From the NCBI RefSeq assembly GCF_014873765.1, contig NZ_JADBGG010000016.1, forward strand, positions 1-64,000: 64,000 bases of DNA, read 5' to 3'. The position numbers and the translations under genes are program-made. Under the pieces are notes generated by a model that worked only from the letters and a program-made list of their open reading frames with translations, had not been told where the DNA came from and searched no databases. This document shows, piece after piece, positions 32,725 to 40,858 of the stretch. Origin of the DNA: Desulfomicrobium macestii. GTDB taxonomy: Bacteria > Desulfobacterota > Desulfovibrionia > Desulfovibrionales > Desulfomicrobiaceae. Each line of letters opens with the position of its first letter. The first letter of the stretch is position 1.

Positions 32725-33403
32725 GAGATATCTTGATCTGATCACCTCGCAGCATCGCCAGCGTCCGCGCTTTGCTGCTGCCGTGGAGGCCTTGGTCAAG
32801 CCGCTTTGTGACTTGGAGGCCATGCTGCAGGACATGCGCCACGCTTTTGATGTGGACACGGCTGTCGGCGTGCAGCTCGATGCGGTAGGCGTGCGTGTTG
32901 GCCGCTCCCGTAATGTCAGGGCTCCGCTCGATGACGTGTATTTCAGCTGGAACGTGGACGGCCTGGGGTGGGGTCAAGGGATTTGGCGGGGGAGATACGA
33001 CCCGGAAACGGGCGTCGTGAGCCTCCCGGACGATGTTTACAGGACCCTACTCAAGGCCAAAATCGCGGCGAACTCGTGGGACGGGACCATCCCGTCCGCT
33101 TACGAGATTTGGGCGGCTGCGTTTTCGGTGGAAGGGTCCGTGGTTTTTATCGAGGATTCCGGGGACATGAGTATGATCGTCGGCATTTCTGCAATGCCTA
33201 TGAGCGCGATTATGCAGCAGCTGCTTTTGCAGCAATACATCCCCCTCAAGCCTGCCGGTGTGGAAGTGGAATTTTTTGCGGTCGCCGTATCGCCGGGGCC
33301 GCTCTTTGCCTGGAATTGCGAGTCCGAGGCGCTTGCCGGGTGGGGCTCGGGATCGTGGGCCAAGAAACTCATACCTATAGAAGGAGGCGACTATGCCACT
33401 TAA
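32717..33403 (+). CDS. DUF2612 baseplate wedge protein
   Basis: 228 residues from a GTG at 32717. LQDMRHAFDVDTAVGVQLDA, VGVRVGRSRNVRAPL and the LLKAKIAANSWDGTIPSAYE motif fit DUF2612 (tail protein I-like), the wedge protein to which fibres attach. The end is longer than usual and includes WNCESEALAGWGSGSW, possibly a fibre docking segment. Confidence 0.85.
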   Translation: MPERYLDLITSQHRQRPRFAAAVEALVKPLCDLEAMLQDMRHAFDVDTAVGVQLDAVGVRVGRSRNVRAPLDDVYFSWNVDGLGWGQGIWRGRYDPETGVVSLPDDVYRTLLKAKIAANSWDGTIPSAYEIWAAAFSVEGSVVFIEDSGDMSMIVGISAMPMSAIMQQLLLQQYIPLKPAGVEVEFFAVAVSPGPLFAWNCESEALAGWGSGSWAKKLIPIEGGDYAT

Positions 33404-33737
33404 CGAAGGCGCTGTGAGCGAGATCCTGCCGTTCGCTCCGGACGCGACAGAGGCAGCCGGAGAGCTGGAGCCGTTGGCGAGTTACGCCGCCCACACGCTT
33501 CGGCTTCGTGGGCATCAGCCCGGGCTTGCCCGCCTGGAGATCCAGAACAGGGCCAACAGGCAGGCCGCCCATATTGCGGCCGGCGTTGCTCAATTCATCG
33601 CGAACAGGCACGCGCCCGGCGTGCTGGACGATGGGGACCTGGACGCGCTGGAAGCTGGTCTTGTGGCTGCCGTCAGGGCGGCCTCTTTTATCAACCTGTC
33701 TACGATCGATGGCTGTCTGGCCATCCAGGAGGGATAG
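33393..33737 (+). CDS. tail fibre-region protein, unknown
   Basis: 114 residues, ATG at 33393 after GGAGG and overlapping the DUF2612 gene by 11 bases. Helical, with IQNRANRQAAHIAAGVAQFI and LDDGDLDALEAGLVAAV. Likely a short fibre or fibre-adaptor component judged by place between wedge and receptor-binding protein. No family recognised. Confidence 0.5.
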   Translation: MPLNEGAVSEILPFAPDATEAAGELEPLASYAAHTLRLRGHQPGLARLEIQNRANRQAAHIAAGVAQFIANRHAPGVLDDGDLDALEAGLVAAVRAASFINLSTIDGCLAIQEG

Positions 33738-33738
33738 C

Positions 33739-34062
33739 ATGCACGGAGTTCCTGCGCGCCTGCAGACGCGCGAAGACTATGAGCGGATCCACGCCGCGGC
33801 CCTGCGGGGCGAGGTGGATAGGCGGGTCGTTATTCGCCACCTGGAAGGGCTCTTGTCGGGCCGGTGGGACTACCAGTTCGACAGGTATCTTGATGAGGGG
33901 GAGACCCCCGATGGGGAGGCCCCGGAGTATATCGTTCTGGAACAGGAAGACGGGCGCCGAAGACAGGAGCGCCGCGCCTTCGCACAGGGCGCAACCATTG
34001 AGATTTTAGGGTATTCGGAAGGCGATGTGCTCGCCAAAATTACAGAGCTTCAGGAGGCATAA
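33739..34062 (+). CDS. hypothetical tail-region protein
   Basis: 107 residues from the ATG at 33739, with AGGAGG eight bases upstream. Charged and helical (REDYERIHAAALRGEVDRRV, VIRHLEGLLSGRWDYQFDRY). It lies one base from the receptor-binding protein start; an assembly chaperone or accessory fibre protein is possible but not shown. Confidence 0.5.
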   Translation: MHGVPARLQTREDYERIHAAALRGEVDRRVVIRHLEGLLSGRWDYQFDRYLDEGETPDGEAPEYIVLEQEDGRRRQERRAFAQGATIEILGYSEGDVLAKITELQEA

Positions 34063-35109
34063 ATGGCAGCGGGAGATTTGTTCATCATCCCGGCCCAGGC
34101 GGCCGGTTTTTTTAGCTTGCTGGGGTCTATTTCCAAGGAGCCAGGCGGCGAAGTGCTTTCGCTCCCCGAGGGGATGGTCAATATCGGCGGCAACGGCAAA
34201 GGGTATCTCTTGCGTCAGGCTCTGGGGTGGGATCCGCTTGCCGAGGGCAACAACGACGGGTCCTTTTCGAGCCTCACGCTTGGAGACGACATCTATATAT
34301 ATGCCGTTCCAGATCCAAGCGGCGTTGCGGCGTGGCTGGCGTCCAAGAATTCAACGTATCCGGTCGGGCAGTCTGCTGAGACTAGCCGCAAGGTCGGCGG
34401 GTTCCACGTCGGCCGGGTGCGCGGCATCGCCTACAGGTACAATACGACATACGTCCCGCCTGTCGGCATCGTACCGAATTCGTGCTGGGACTTACACCAT
34501 CGTCCGTCCTGCGACCCGTCGGGCATGGTGGAAGTTGTCCCTGGCCGCCTCTGGGTGGATATCTATTTGAACTCGGAAGGGCCTGGGACCTGGCCGGAGA
34601 ATATTCCCGTGAGCAGATATGGGGCCGCGCTGATCCGTGACAACATTTACAGCCGGTCCGACTTCCACCAGCTGATCAGCAACGCGGGCAAGCGCCTCCC
34701 GACGGTGGAAGAGTTTCTGCGCTACGCAGAGGGAGCGCCTCAGGGCTCGAATTCGAGCAATGACACGGCCTGGGGGCATCCGAGTAACACGGGCCCGGCG
34801 CTCGCTGGGGCGGTGGCCAAGGCTGTTAGCCAGTATAATGTCGTGGACGCTGCGGGGAATCTCTGGGAATGGCTCGATGATCACTATGATATTGGCGGAA
34901 CATGGGCATGGAGCGCTGCGGTCGTAAACGTCGGCCAGGACGCCGCTATTCCGCGCGGTAGCGTGAACCACGCTTCCTGGCGTGCGTTCGCTGGCGGGGG
35001 CCATTGGAGCATCGGCGTGTACTGCGGCGCGCGTTGTCTCGACACGTATGCGTATCCGTGGGCTGCGGGTGGCGTTGTCGGCCTGCGCGGCGTCTGTGAC
35101 TCCCTGTGA
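34063..35109 (+). CDS. receptor-binding protein, C-type-lectin/FGE fold, DGR-target-like
   Basis: 348 residues. The C-terminal half has the formylglycine-generating-enzyme/C-type-lectin fold signature: RLPTVEEFLRYAEGAPQG, VVDAAGNLWEWLDDH, then SWRAFAGGGHW ... YCGARCLDTYAYPW ... GLRGVCDSL. This is the layout of Mtd-like variable tail proteins diversified by DGRs, with the variable region at the extreme C-terminus. The end (about residues 303-348) is rich in residues that can derive from mutated AAY codons (Y, H, D, G, A, V). It would be the tip adhesin of the prophage. Confidence 0.8.
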   Translation: MAAGDLFIIPAQAAGFFSLLGSISKEPGGEVLSLPEGMVNIGGNGKGYLLRQALGWDPLAEGNNDGSFSSLTLGDDIYIYAVPDPSGVAAWLASKNSTYPVGQSAETSRKVGGFHVGRVRGIAYRYNTTYVPPVGIVPNSCWDLHHRPSCDPSGMVEVVPGRLWVDIYLNSEGPGTWPENIPVSRYGAALIRDNIYSRSDFHQLISNAGKRLPTVEEFLRYAEGAPQGSNSSNDTAWGHPSNTGPALAGAVAKAVSQYNVVDAAGNLWEWLDDHYDIGGTWAWSAAVVNVGQDAAIPRGSVNHASWRAFAGGGHWSIGVYCGARCLDTYAYPWAAGGVVGLRGVCDSL

Positions 35110-35126
35110 TCCAGAACCCTGATCTT

Positions 35127-35144
35127 GCCCCGCGACAGCGGGGC
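35127..35144 (+). promoter_or_regulatory. GC-rich hairpin after variable gene, DGR-like
   Basis: GCCCCGC-GACA-GCGGGGC is a perfect 7-bp stem with a GACA loop, 17 bases after the stop codon. Hairpins of 7-10 GC pairs with a GRNA loop just after the variable region are needed for retrohoming in known phage DGRs. There is no T run, so it is a poor terminator. Confidence 0.5.
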
Positions 35145-35224
35145 TTGTTAACGCGGGTACAATCAGGAGAATTTTGCTCCAAAATGGGGTGTTTACGAGA
35201 CGAGGAATTGATGGTGTCGGGCAG

Positions 35225-35306
35225 AGCCTCGGTTAACAAAATGAGGCCAGTTTTAAAATTCAAAACTAAGCGTCACTTGGACCAAAACTAAATGGCGCGT
35301 TACACA
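35225..35306. other. probable right end of the Mu-like prophage
   Basis: Read inward on the minus strand from 35306, the sequence starts TGTGTAACGCGCC and contains three loosely repeated blocks (CCATTTAGTTTTGG, GCTTAGTTTTGAA, CCTCATTTTGTTAA), as expected for transposase binding sites behind a TG terminus. Phage genes stop at 35109 and the last GTTTACG is at 35191, so the end must be close. Exact end uncertain by some bases. Confidence 0.45.
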
Positions 35307-35609
35307 GGATTGACGCCTTTCGTTGGCCAATCCTCGATCATTTGTCTCCAAACGCCAAAGCACAGCGTATTCCCTGGCTGAATCCCCCCCCCGATCATTT
35401 GCATATGCATGCAAAATGAGAATTTGCCACTGGCCTCAACACACGCCTTCAATACGGAAAGTGGCAAGCCGATCCCGTTCCCTGATTTTCAGCGCACCAA
35501 ATGCTGGTCCTCCGGCAAAGATAACCGGCAACAAGGCCGCGCGGACAAGGCGAACATAATCAGCCAAAGTTGATAACAACCCGACGAGGCCCGGTGCCTG
35601 ACGCCCCTT
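35307..35609. other. gene-free host DNA between prophage and higBA
   Basis: About 300 bp with no convincing gene on either strand. It contains a run of nine C near 35384-35392 and the AT-rich near-palindrome ATTTGCATATGCATGCAAAA at about 35397-35416. Base composition differs from the GC-rich surroundings. Confidence 0.4.
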
Positions 35610-35664
35610 AAAGTTCCCATTAAGGGAACAATTTCTTGACAAGAAAAATGGGAACTTTTAGATA
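35610..35664 (+). promoter_or_regulatory. higBA promoter with operator palindrome
   Basis: TTGACA (35636-35641), 17 bp, TAGATA (35659-35664) is a strong sigma70 promoter. AAAGTTCCCAT (35610-35620) and ATGGGAACTTT (35648-35658) are perfect inverted repeats flanking the -35 box, and an extra GGGAAC (35624-35629) lies between. This is where the HigA-type repressor would bind for autoregulation. Confidence 0.75.
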
Positions 35665-35670
35665 ACAGGC

Positions 35671-35985
35671 ATGAACATACTCAGTCGGAAAACTCTAAAT
35701 TGCTACTGCGAGAAATATGCAGGAGCGAGAGGAAGCCTTCTGGCTTGGTATGATCTGGTTTCGAAGAAACGGTACGCGAATCACGCAAAGTTGAAGGAAG
35801 ATTTCCCCAGCGCCGACCATATCGGTGGAAGCAGGTATATTTTCAACATTAAAGGAAACAATTTCAGGCTTATAGCCTGGATTCGATTTGAAGCTGGCCA
35901 AGTGTATGTAAAATGGTTTGGAACCCACGCCGAATACGACAAAATAAAGGCAGCAGAGGTGACGTATGATGATCCGTGCCATTAA
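35671..35985 (+). CDS. higB: HigB-type mRNA interferase toxin
   Basis: 104 residues. The sequence (LAWYDLVSKKRYANHAKLKE, SRYIFNIKGNNFRLIAWIRF, YVKWFGTHAEYDKI) matches the HigB_toxin family of RelE-like mRNA interferases. The ATG lies only seven bases after the -10 box and has no ribosome site, so the message is probably leaderless. The antitoxin gene overlaps its 3' end by 20 bases, giving the toxin-first order typical of hig modules. Confidence 0.9.
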   Translation: MNILSRKTLNCYCEKYAGARGSLLAWYDLVSKKRYANHAKLKEDFPSADHIGGSRYIFNIKGNNFRLIAWIRFEAGQVYVKWFGTHAEYDKIKAAEVTYDDPCH

Positions 35986-37159
35986 GACAGATGCCGACTA
36001 CGAAGCGGCGCTGGCTCGGGTCGAAAAAATTTTCGACTCGGAGCAAGGCAGCCCTGAGTTTGATGAACTGGAGGTTTGGGGGACTCTCATAGGCGCATAT
36101 GAAGATGAGAATCATCCTGTACCGCCGCCTACTCCGCTTGAAGCTATCGAATTTGTCATGGACCAGAAAGGGCTTAAGCAGAAAGATCTTATCCCCTTTA
36201 TTGGATCGAAAAGCAAAGTATCCGAAGTGCTTGCCGGCAAAAGAAAGCTGACTCTAAAAATGATCCGCTCGCTTCACAAAGGCTTAGGCATCCCAGCAGA
36301 CACCCTCCTGAAGGAGCCTGGCAAAAAGTTGCCCGAGGGTTTGGCAGATGTTGACTGGAGTCAGTTTCCTATCAAGGAGATGACCAATCGCGGCTGGATT
36401 GAAGATACCAAAGACTTCACGGATAGAGCCGAGGAAGTTGTCCGCAATCTCATGGTACAGGTGGGTCAACCCGATTGCCTGCCTACGGCGTGTTATCGAT
36501 GCGGAATTTCCAGAACTGCAAAGGATATCGACATGTACGCTGTCCAGGCCTGGCTATTGGGTGTCCAACTCAAGGCGCAGCGCATCGAAACAACGGGTAC
36601 TTACGATCGCAATCTAGATGAGACATTTCTAAGTCGTCTGGCAAGGCTGAGTATATTTAGCGATGGACCTATGAAGGCCGTTGAGTACCTCAGCTCAAAA
36701 GGGATCAAACTGGTTATTGAACCACACTTCTCCCATACCAAGCTGGACGGCGCTGCCATTCTTCAATCCGGCATACCGATTGTCGCACTGACGTTGCGGT
36801 ACGACAGGATTGATTATTATTGGTTCACATTGCTCCATGAATGTGCCCATGTCATCAAGCATCTTTCAGAAGATAACAGCCTCATTCTCGATGATCTTGA
36901 ATCTCAAACAGTTGATATAAGAGAACATGAAGCTAATATTCTTGCAAGAGATGCCGTTGTTCCAATTGAAATATGGAAAAGTTCCAAAATCACAAATGTA
37001 CAACACCCCAACAAGGAGCACGTCACTGACTTGGCAAGCAAAATGGAAGTTCATCCTGCGTTGATCGCAGGGCGTGTTCGATATGAAAGAAATCGATACG
37101 ATATTCTTTCAGGGCTTGTTGGACACCGAGAGGTACGGAAATTTTTTCTCGAAAAATGA
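35966..37159 (+). CDS. higA: HigA antitoxin fused to ImmA/IrrE-type metallopeptidase
   Basis: 397 residues. Residues about 1-120 are a HigA-like antitoxin with an XRE helix-turn-helix (LKQKDLIPFIGSKSKVSEVL). The rest is an ImmA/IrrE-like zinc peptidase with the HECAH motif (H291-E292 ... H295) inside YYWFTLLHECAHVIKHL and a downstream EHEANILARD acid motif. Such peptidases cleave cognate repressors, so toxin neutraliser and potential self-cleaving switch are in one chain. Start at 35966 or the next ATG at 35969. Confidence 0.88.
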   Translation: MMIRAIKTDADYEAALARVEKIFDSEQGSPEFDELEVWGTLIGAYEDENHPVPPPTPLEAIEFVMDQKGLKQKDLIPFIGSKSKVSEVLAGKRKLTLKMIRSLHKGLGIPADTLLKEPGKKLPEGLADVDWSQFPIKEMTNRGWIEDTKDFTDRAEEVVRNLMVQVGQPDCLPTACYRCGISRTAKDIDMYAVQAWLLGVQLKAQRIETTGTYDRNLDETFLSRLARLSIFSDGPMKAVEYLSSKGIKLVIEPHFSHTKLDGAAILQSGIPIVALTLRYDRIDYYWFTLLHECAHVIKHLSEDNSLILDDLESQTVDIREHEANILARDAVVPIEIWKSSKITNVQHPNKEHVTDLASKMEVHPALIAGRVRYERNRYDILSGLVGHREVRKFFLEK

Positions 37160-37312
37160 GTTGAAAATCGGGGCTTGTTATAGACGGTAATGGATATTTT
37201 TTGAAAAATTACCGCAGCCTTGAACATCCCACAAAAAAACGACCTCCTGTCTCTGGACGGCATGCGAGAATAACCTCGAATATCCTGTGAACCAACAAGA
37301 CCCGCCGGCCTC
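37160..37312. other. convergent gap with inverted repeat
   Basis: Between the convergent higA and kinase genes. CGGTAAT (37185-37191) and ATTACCG (37208-37214) enclose an A/T-rich core (ATTTTTTGAAAAAT), a likely bidirectional transcription end although it lacks a clean T tail after the stem. Confidence 0.4.
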
Positions 37313-40300
37313 CTAAGCCCCCTGCCCTGCCATCGCGTCGGACATTCCTTGCAGGAGGGAATCGATCTCGACCGGTTTGGCCACATATCCGTTCATTCCG
37401 GCGGCCAGGAACTTCTCCCTGTCTCCCTCCATGGCATAGGCCGTCAGGGCGATGATGGGGATGTTCTTTTTTGGGCCAAGGGCCACGGATTCCCGGATGA
37501 TGCGCGCCGCTTCGATTCCATCCATGACGGGCATCTGGATGTCCATGAGGACGCAATCGAAGTCGTTTTCGGCCAGCAGTTCAAGGGCCTGCCTACCGTT
37601 TTCGGCCAGGGTGACCTCGTGTCCGGCCTTTTCCAGCAGCTTTTGGGTTGGAATCCGGTTGGATGGATCGTCCTCGACCAGAAGCACGCGGAATCCAGCG
37701 CCGGTTTTGATGACGGCGGGTTCAACGGTTTTTGACGGGTTTTCGCGGTCCATCTTGAAAGGCAGGACGACATGCACGCTCGTGCCTTCGCCGGGGGAAC
37801 TCTCGATGGTGATCTCCCCGTGCATGAGCCCGACCAGCCGTTGCACGATGGACAGGCCAAGCCCCGCGCCCTGATAACTGCGAGTGAACGAGTTTTCGAC
37901 CTGCCGGAACGGCTCGAAGATGTCACCAAGCCTGTCCTGGGCGATGCCTATGCCTGTATCCTTGACGCAAAAATGCACGCGATACTCATCTTTGTCCTTG
38001 ACCGGCAGGGCCTCGATGTCCACGACGACCCTGCCGCGCTCCGTGAACTTGAGGGCGTTGCCCACCAGATTGAAAAGCACCTGGCGCACCCGCATTTCAT
38101 CTCCGACCAGGACGTCGGGCAGGCCAGGGGCAAGGCTGCATTCCAGAGCCACACCCTTGTTTCTGGCCGTGACGGCGAAAAGTCCGGACACGGAATCAAT
38201 GATGTCCTGAATCTGGAAGGGTCCCTCTCGGATCTCCATCTTGCCCGCCTCGACCCGGGAGAGGTCCAGAATGTCCGAGAGGAGTCTGGTCAGGCGGTTG
38301 GCGGCCTCTGTGGCCATGTGGATATAAGTAGTCTGTTCGGCATCAAGAGGCGTGGTTTCCATGAGCTGGAGCATGCCCATGACCCCGTTGATCGGAGTAC
38401 GAATCTCGTGGCTCATGTTGGCCAAAAATTCGCTTTTTGCCTGGCTGGCGGACTCTGCCTGCTCCTTTGCCTGGAGCAGAGCTTCCTCGGCCCGTTTTTG
38501 TTCCGTGATGTCCCGAAACTCCGTGACCCGTACATTCGCCTGTTTATATGGAATGTTCCGCGCTTCGAGACGAACGGGAAATACTTCCCCGTTTTTGCGA
38601 ATGCCTAACGCCTCATAGGGGCTTTCGTGCCCGGACAGGATGTTGCGCATAACCATGTCGCGGGATTTTTCGGATATGAGCATAAGGCAGCTCATCCCGA
38701 TCAGTTCGTCTGTGGAATAGCCCGTTATTTCGGAGAGGCCCTGATTGCAGTCCAGGATGATGCCCTTGTCGTGGATGGTAATGCCGCCAAAGGAAGCATT
38801 GTGAAGGGCTTTGAAACGTTCCTCGCTTTCCCGGAGTTCCCGTGTCCTCATTTTCACCTGCCTACGCAGCGCCCATGACCAAAGAAAAAATCCGAGCAGG
38901 AGGAGAAGCAGCGGCACCAGAATCATGGCGATCTTGCGCAGGATGGAAACAAATGTCAGGATTGGCTGTTCGTACACGCCCATCCATTTTTCGTGAAGGC
39001 GGCGGTATTCGCCGGAATCCTTGATCACCTGGAGTCCCTCGCTGAACTGCGCCAGAAGCGCCGCATGGCCATTGGGCACGGCATAGCAATAATCCAGGGA
39101 AAAAAAGGAATTTTGACTCAGGGCCAGATTTGTCAGTCCAAGCGCCTTGATGATGTGCAGGGCGATAATGCGGGGGCCCAGTGCGCAGTCATATTTCCCC
39201 TCGGACAATGCCCTCAGCATGTCCTCCTGGGTCTCCACCGTGGAAATTTGAGATTCCAGGCCTCGCTCCGACAGATAGTCGTGAATGATGTCTCCTTTCT
39301 GGACGACGATGCTCTTGCCTTTAAGATCGCTTATCGAACCCGGATCGAAATTTTCTCCGCGTCGCCCCACAACTACGTAATTGTTCACCGAATGGGCTTG
39401 AGTGAAGTCGAATTTACGGTCCCGCTCCACAGAATAGAATATTCCCTGAACAGCATCGATCTCGCCTCGCTCCAGGTCGTGCAGCACATCAGTCCAGGGC
39501 CCGAGACGGATTTCGACATCAAGCCCCATCTCCCTGGCAATCATCCGGGTAAGCTCGACATTGAAGCCGGCCGGGCTTCCCTTTTCATCCAGGTACTCGA
39601 ACGGAGGATACTGATGATCACCACCCACGATGATGCGGCGGTCTTTCGGCAGTTCAAGGGCGGCGAACCAGCGTGAATGCAGGCGACGGTAGGTCCCGTC
39701 GGCGATGACTATGGCGAGCCCTTCGTTCAGCAGGGCCAACATGCGACTATCGCCTTTTTTGACGGCGAAACAGAAATCCTGCCGGAAGTCCTCGATGGGA
39801 TTATCGACAATCTTCAGATTCCCAAGTCCGGTTTGAGGGATGAGGCGCAAGGCCACAAGTCGTTGCACGACCACGGCGTCATGATGTCCCTGTGACAGTT
39901 CGTACAGGGCCTGTTCAAAGGAGGGCGTGGTTTGGATCTGCATGCCACGCTCTTCTCGCCGCAGGAATTCCTCGGCGTTGTCACCCCGCATGACAGCCAC
40001 ACGCCGCCCCTTCAGATCGGCCAAATCCTGGATATCATCCGTCCCGGAACGCACCACGATGGCCCCATGCAGAGTCATGTAGGGCACGGTGAAATCAAAG
40101 AGTTCTTCGCGCTCGGGCGTGCGGCCAACCAATGGCAGGACCTGCACATCCCCCTTTTCCAGCCAGCCTTTGACTTCATTCCAAGGGCCCGTGCGAAAGG
40201 TGACGTCGCGGCCCATGACCGCAAGGGCGGCCCGCATGAGTTCCACGGAAAAGCCGTCTGCACGGCCCAAGCCGTCCACAACGGAAAAAGGCGGATAATC

Positions 40301-40480
40301 GATCTCGGCTGCCGACACGACGGGCGCCGATGGCTCGGACCCCTCGGCGGTTCGCGGGACTTGCAGGATGAGTGCGAGCAGCATGAACGCGAGCAGTGCA
40401 GCGATGTGCCGCCCCGGTCTGGTCGCATGCATGCCCGAATGTTTCGAGTCGTCGGATGCAAATATGATTTGTACGCTCAT
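37313..40480 (-). CDS. BvgS-like hybrid histidine kinase (two solute-binding domains)
   Basis: 1055 residues. Signal/anchor at about 26-46; two tandem periplasmic solute-binding (SBP_bac_3) domains (about 52-280 and 283-505); transmembrane segment about 523-545; PAS (about 555-670); HisKA with H691 ([12 protein letters not shown]); HATPase; receiver with D980 ([12 protein letters not shown]). This is BvgS/EvgS architecture, sensing small ligands such as amino acids. Its kinase and receiver half is nearly identical to that of the divergent gene on the right. An alternative start is the ATG at 40432. Confidence 0.9.
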   Translation of the reverse strand: MSVQIIFASDDSKHSGMHATRPGRHIAALLAFMLLALILQVPRTAEGSEPSAPVVSAAEIDYPPFSVVDGLGRADGFSVELMRAALAVMGRDVTFRTGPWNEVKGWLEKGDVQVLPLVGRTPEREELFDFTVPYMTLHGAIVVRSGTDDIQDLADLKGRRVAVMRGDNAEEFLRREERGMQIQTTPSFEQALYELSQGHHDAVVVQRLVALRLIPQTGLGNLKIVDNPIEDFRQDFCFAVKKGDSRMLALLNEGLAIVIADGTYRRLHSRWFAALELPKDRRIIVGGDHQYPPFEYLDEKGSPAGFNVELTRMIAREMGLDVEIRLGPWTDVLHDLERGEIDAVQGIFYSVERDRKFDFTQAHSVNNYVVVGRRGENFDPGSISDLKGKSIVVQKGDIIHDYLSERGLESQISTVETQEDMLRALSEGKYDCALGPRIIALHIIKALGLTNLALSQNSFFSLDYCYAVPNGHAALLAQFSEGLQVIKDSGEYRRLHEKWMGVYEQPILTFVSILRKIAMILVPLLLLLLGFFLWSWALRRQVKMRTRELRESEERFKALHNASFGGITIHDKGIILDCNQGLSEITGYSTDELIGMSCLMLISEKSRDMVMRNILSGHESPYEALGIRKNGEVFPVRLEARNIPYKQANVRVTEFRDITEQKRAEEALLQAKEQAESASQAKSEFLANMSHEIRTPINGVMGMLQLMETTPLDAEQTTYIHMATEAANRLTRLLSDILDLSRVEAGKMEIREGPFQIQDIIDSVSGLFAVTARNKGVALECSLAPGLPDVLVGDEMRVRQVLFNLVGNALKFTERGRVVVDIEALPVKDKDEYRVHFCVKDTGIGIAQDRLGDIFEPFRQVENSFTRSYQGAGLGLSIVQRLVGLMHGEITIESSPGEGTSVHVVLPFKMDRENPSKTVEPAVIKTGAGFRVLLVEDDPSNRIPTQKLLEKAGHEVTLAENGRQALELLAENDFDCVLMDIQMPVMDGIEAARIIRESVALGPKKNIPIIALTAYAMEGDREKFLAAGMNGYVAKPVEIDSLLQGMSDAMAGQGA

Positions 40481-40858
40481 GTTTTTTTCGGAACACCTTG
40501 GGATATCAGTATTCAGTGTCTGACGCCCTTGTGGACTACATCCATGAAAATCTCAAGGCATGCTAAAAAAAATTGGCTCGCGTTTGCCTCTATTTGATGC
40601 AGAAATCCGTGACAGAGAGTGAATCATTCATTTTGCACGATGAAAATATGCTCTCATTTCCACCGGCAACCACTCCTCGGGCGACCCAGTTTCAAATTTT
40701 CCCTTTCGCGAGTGGAAAAGGTAGGTTACATATTTCAGCATGCCACAGAGCCGCCAGGACAGCTGGCTCAAGGCACGGCCCTTGATGCAGGGTACTCTTT
40801 TCCAATCGGCATGCATCACAAACCCCGTCATGCGTCGCCGCACGTATCCGGAGGCCCC
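40481..40858. promoter_or_regulatory. divergent kinase promoter region
   Basis: 378 bp between two divergently read kinase genes. The frame to the right is open back to 40619 but the sequence there does not look like protein and the ATG at 40859 has GGAGG; I therefore treat this as non-coding. A/T-rich tracts (for example at 40565-40575) may belong to promoters; I could not fix the boxes. Confidence 0.4.

Larger units (their letters stand above)
5094..35197. repeat. dispersed motif YGTTTACGV throughout prophage
   Basis: Plus-strand GTTTACG starts at 5094, 8412, 12571, 12630, 15985, 17042, 17105, 18397, 19206, 20787, 20969, 22115, 23502, 24332, 31520, 32374 and 35191. The complement CGTAAAC starts at 5121, 10793, 10823, 23169, 25685, 30022 and 34923. 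The base before GTTTACG is always T or C and the base after is never T. Sites fall in different codon phases (GTT-TAC, TTT-ACG, CGT-AAA) and in two intergenic gaps, so protein sequence does not explain them. I found none between 35.2 and 64 kb. Counts were made by eye. Confidence 0.7.

Noticed and set aside
35127-35144. intrinsic terminator after the tail gene
   Set aside because: The stem is followed by TTGTTAAC without a T run; the DGR-type hairpin reading is preferred but remains unproven.
35436-35642. possible UbiA-like fragment on the minus strand next to the prophage end
   Set aside because: Only 68 residues, overlaps the higBA promoter, no ribosome site, and similarity (ADYVRLVRAALLPVIFAGG) is too short to call a pseudogene.
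37185-37214. strong bidirectional terminator between higA and the kinase
   Set aside because: The inverted repeat is real but AT-rich with a competing inner stem and no T tail, so it was listed only as an inverted repeat.
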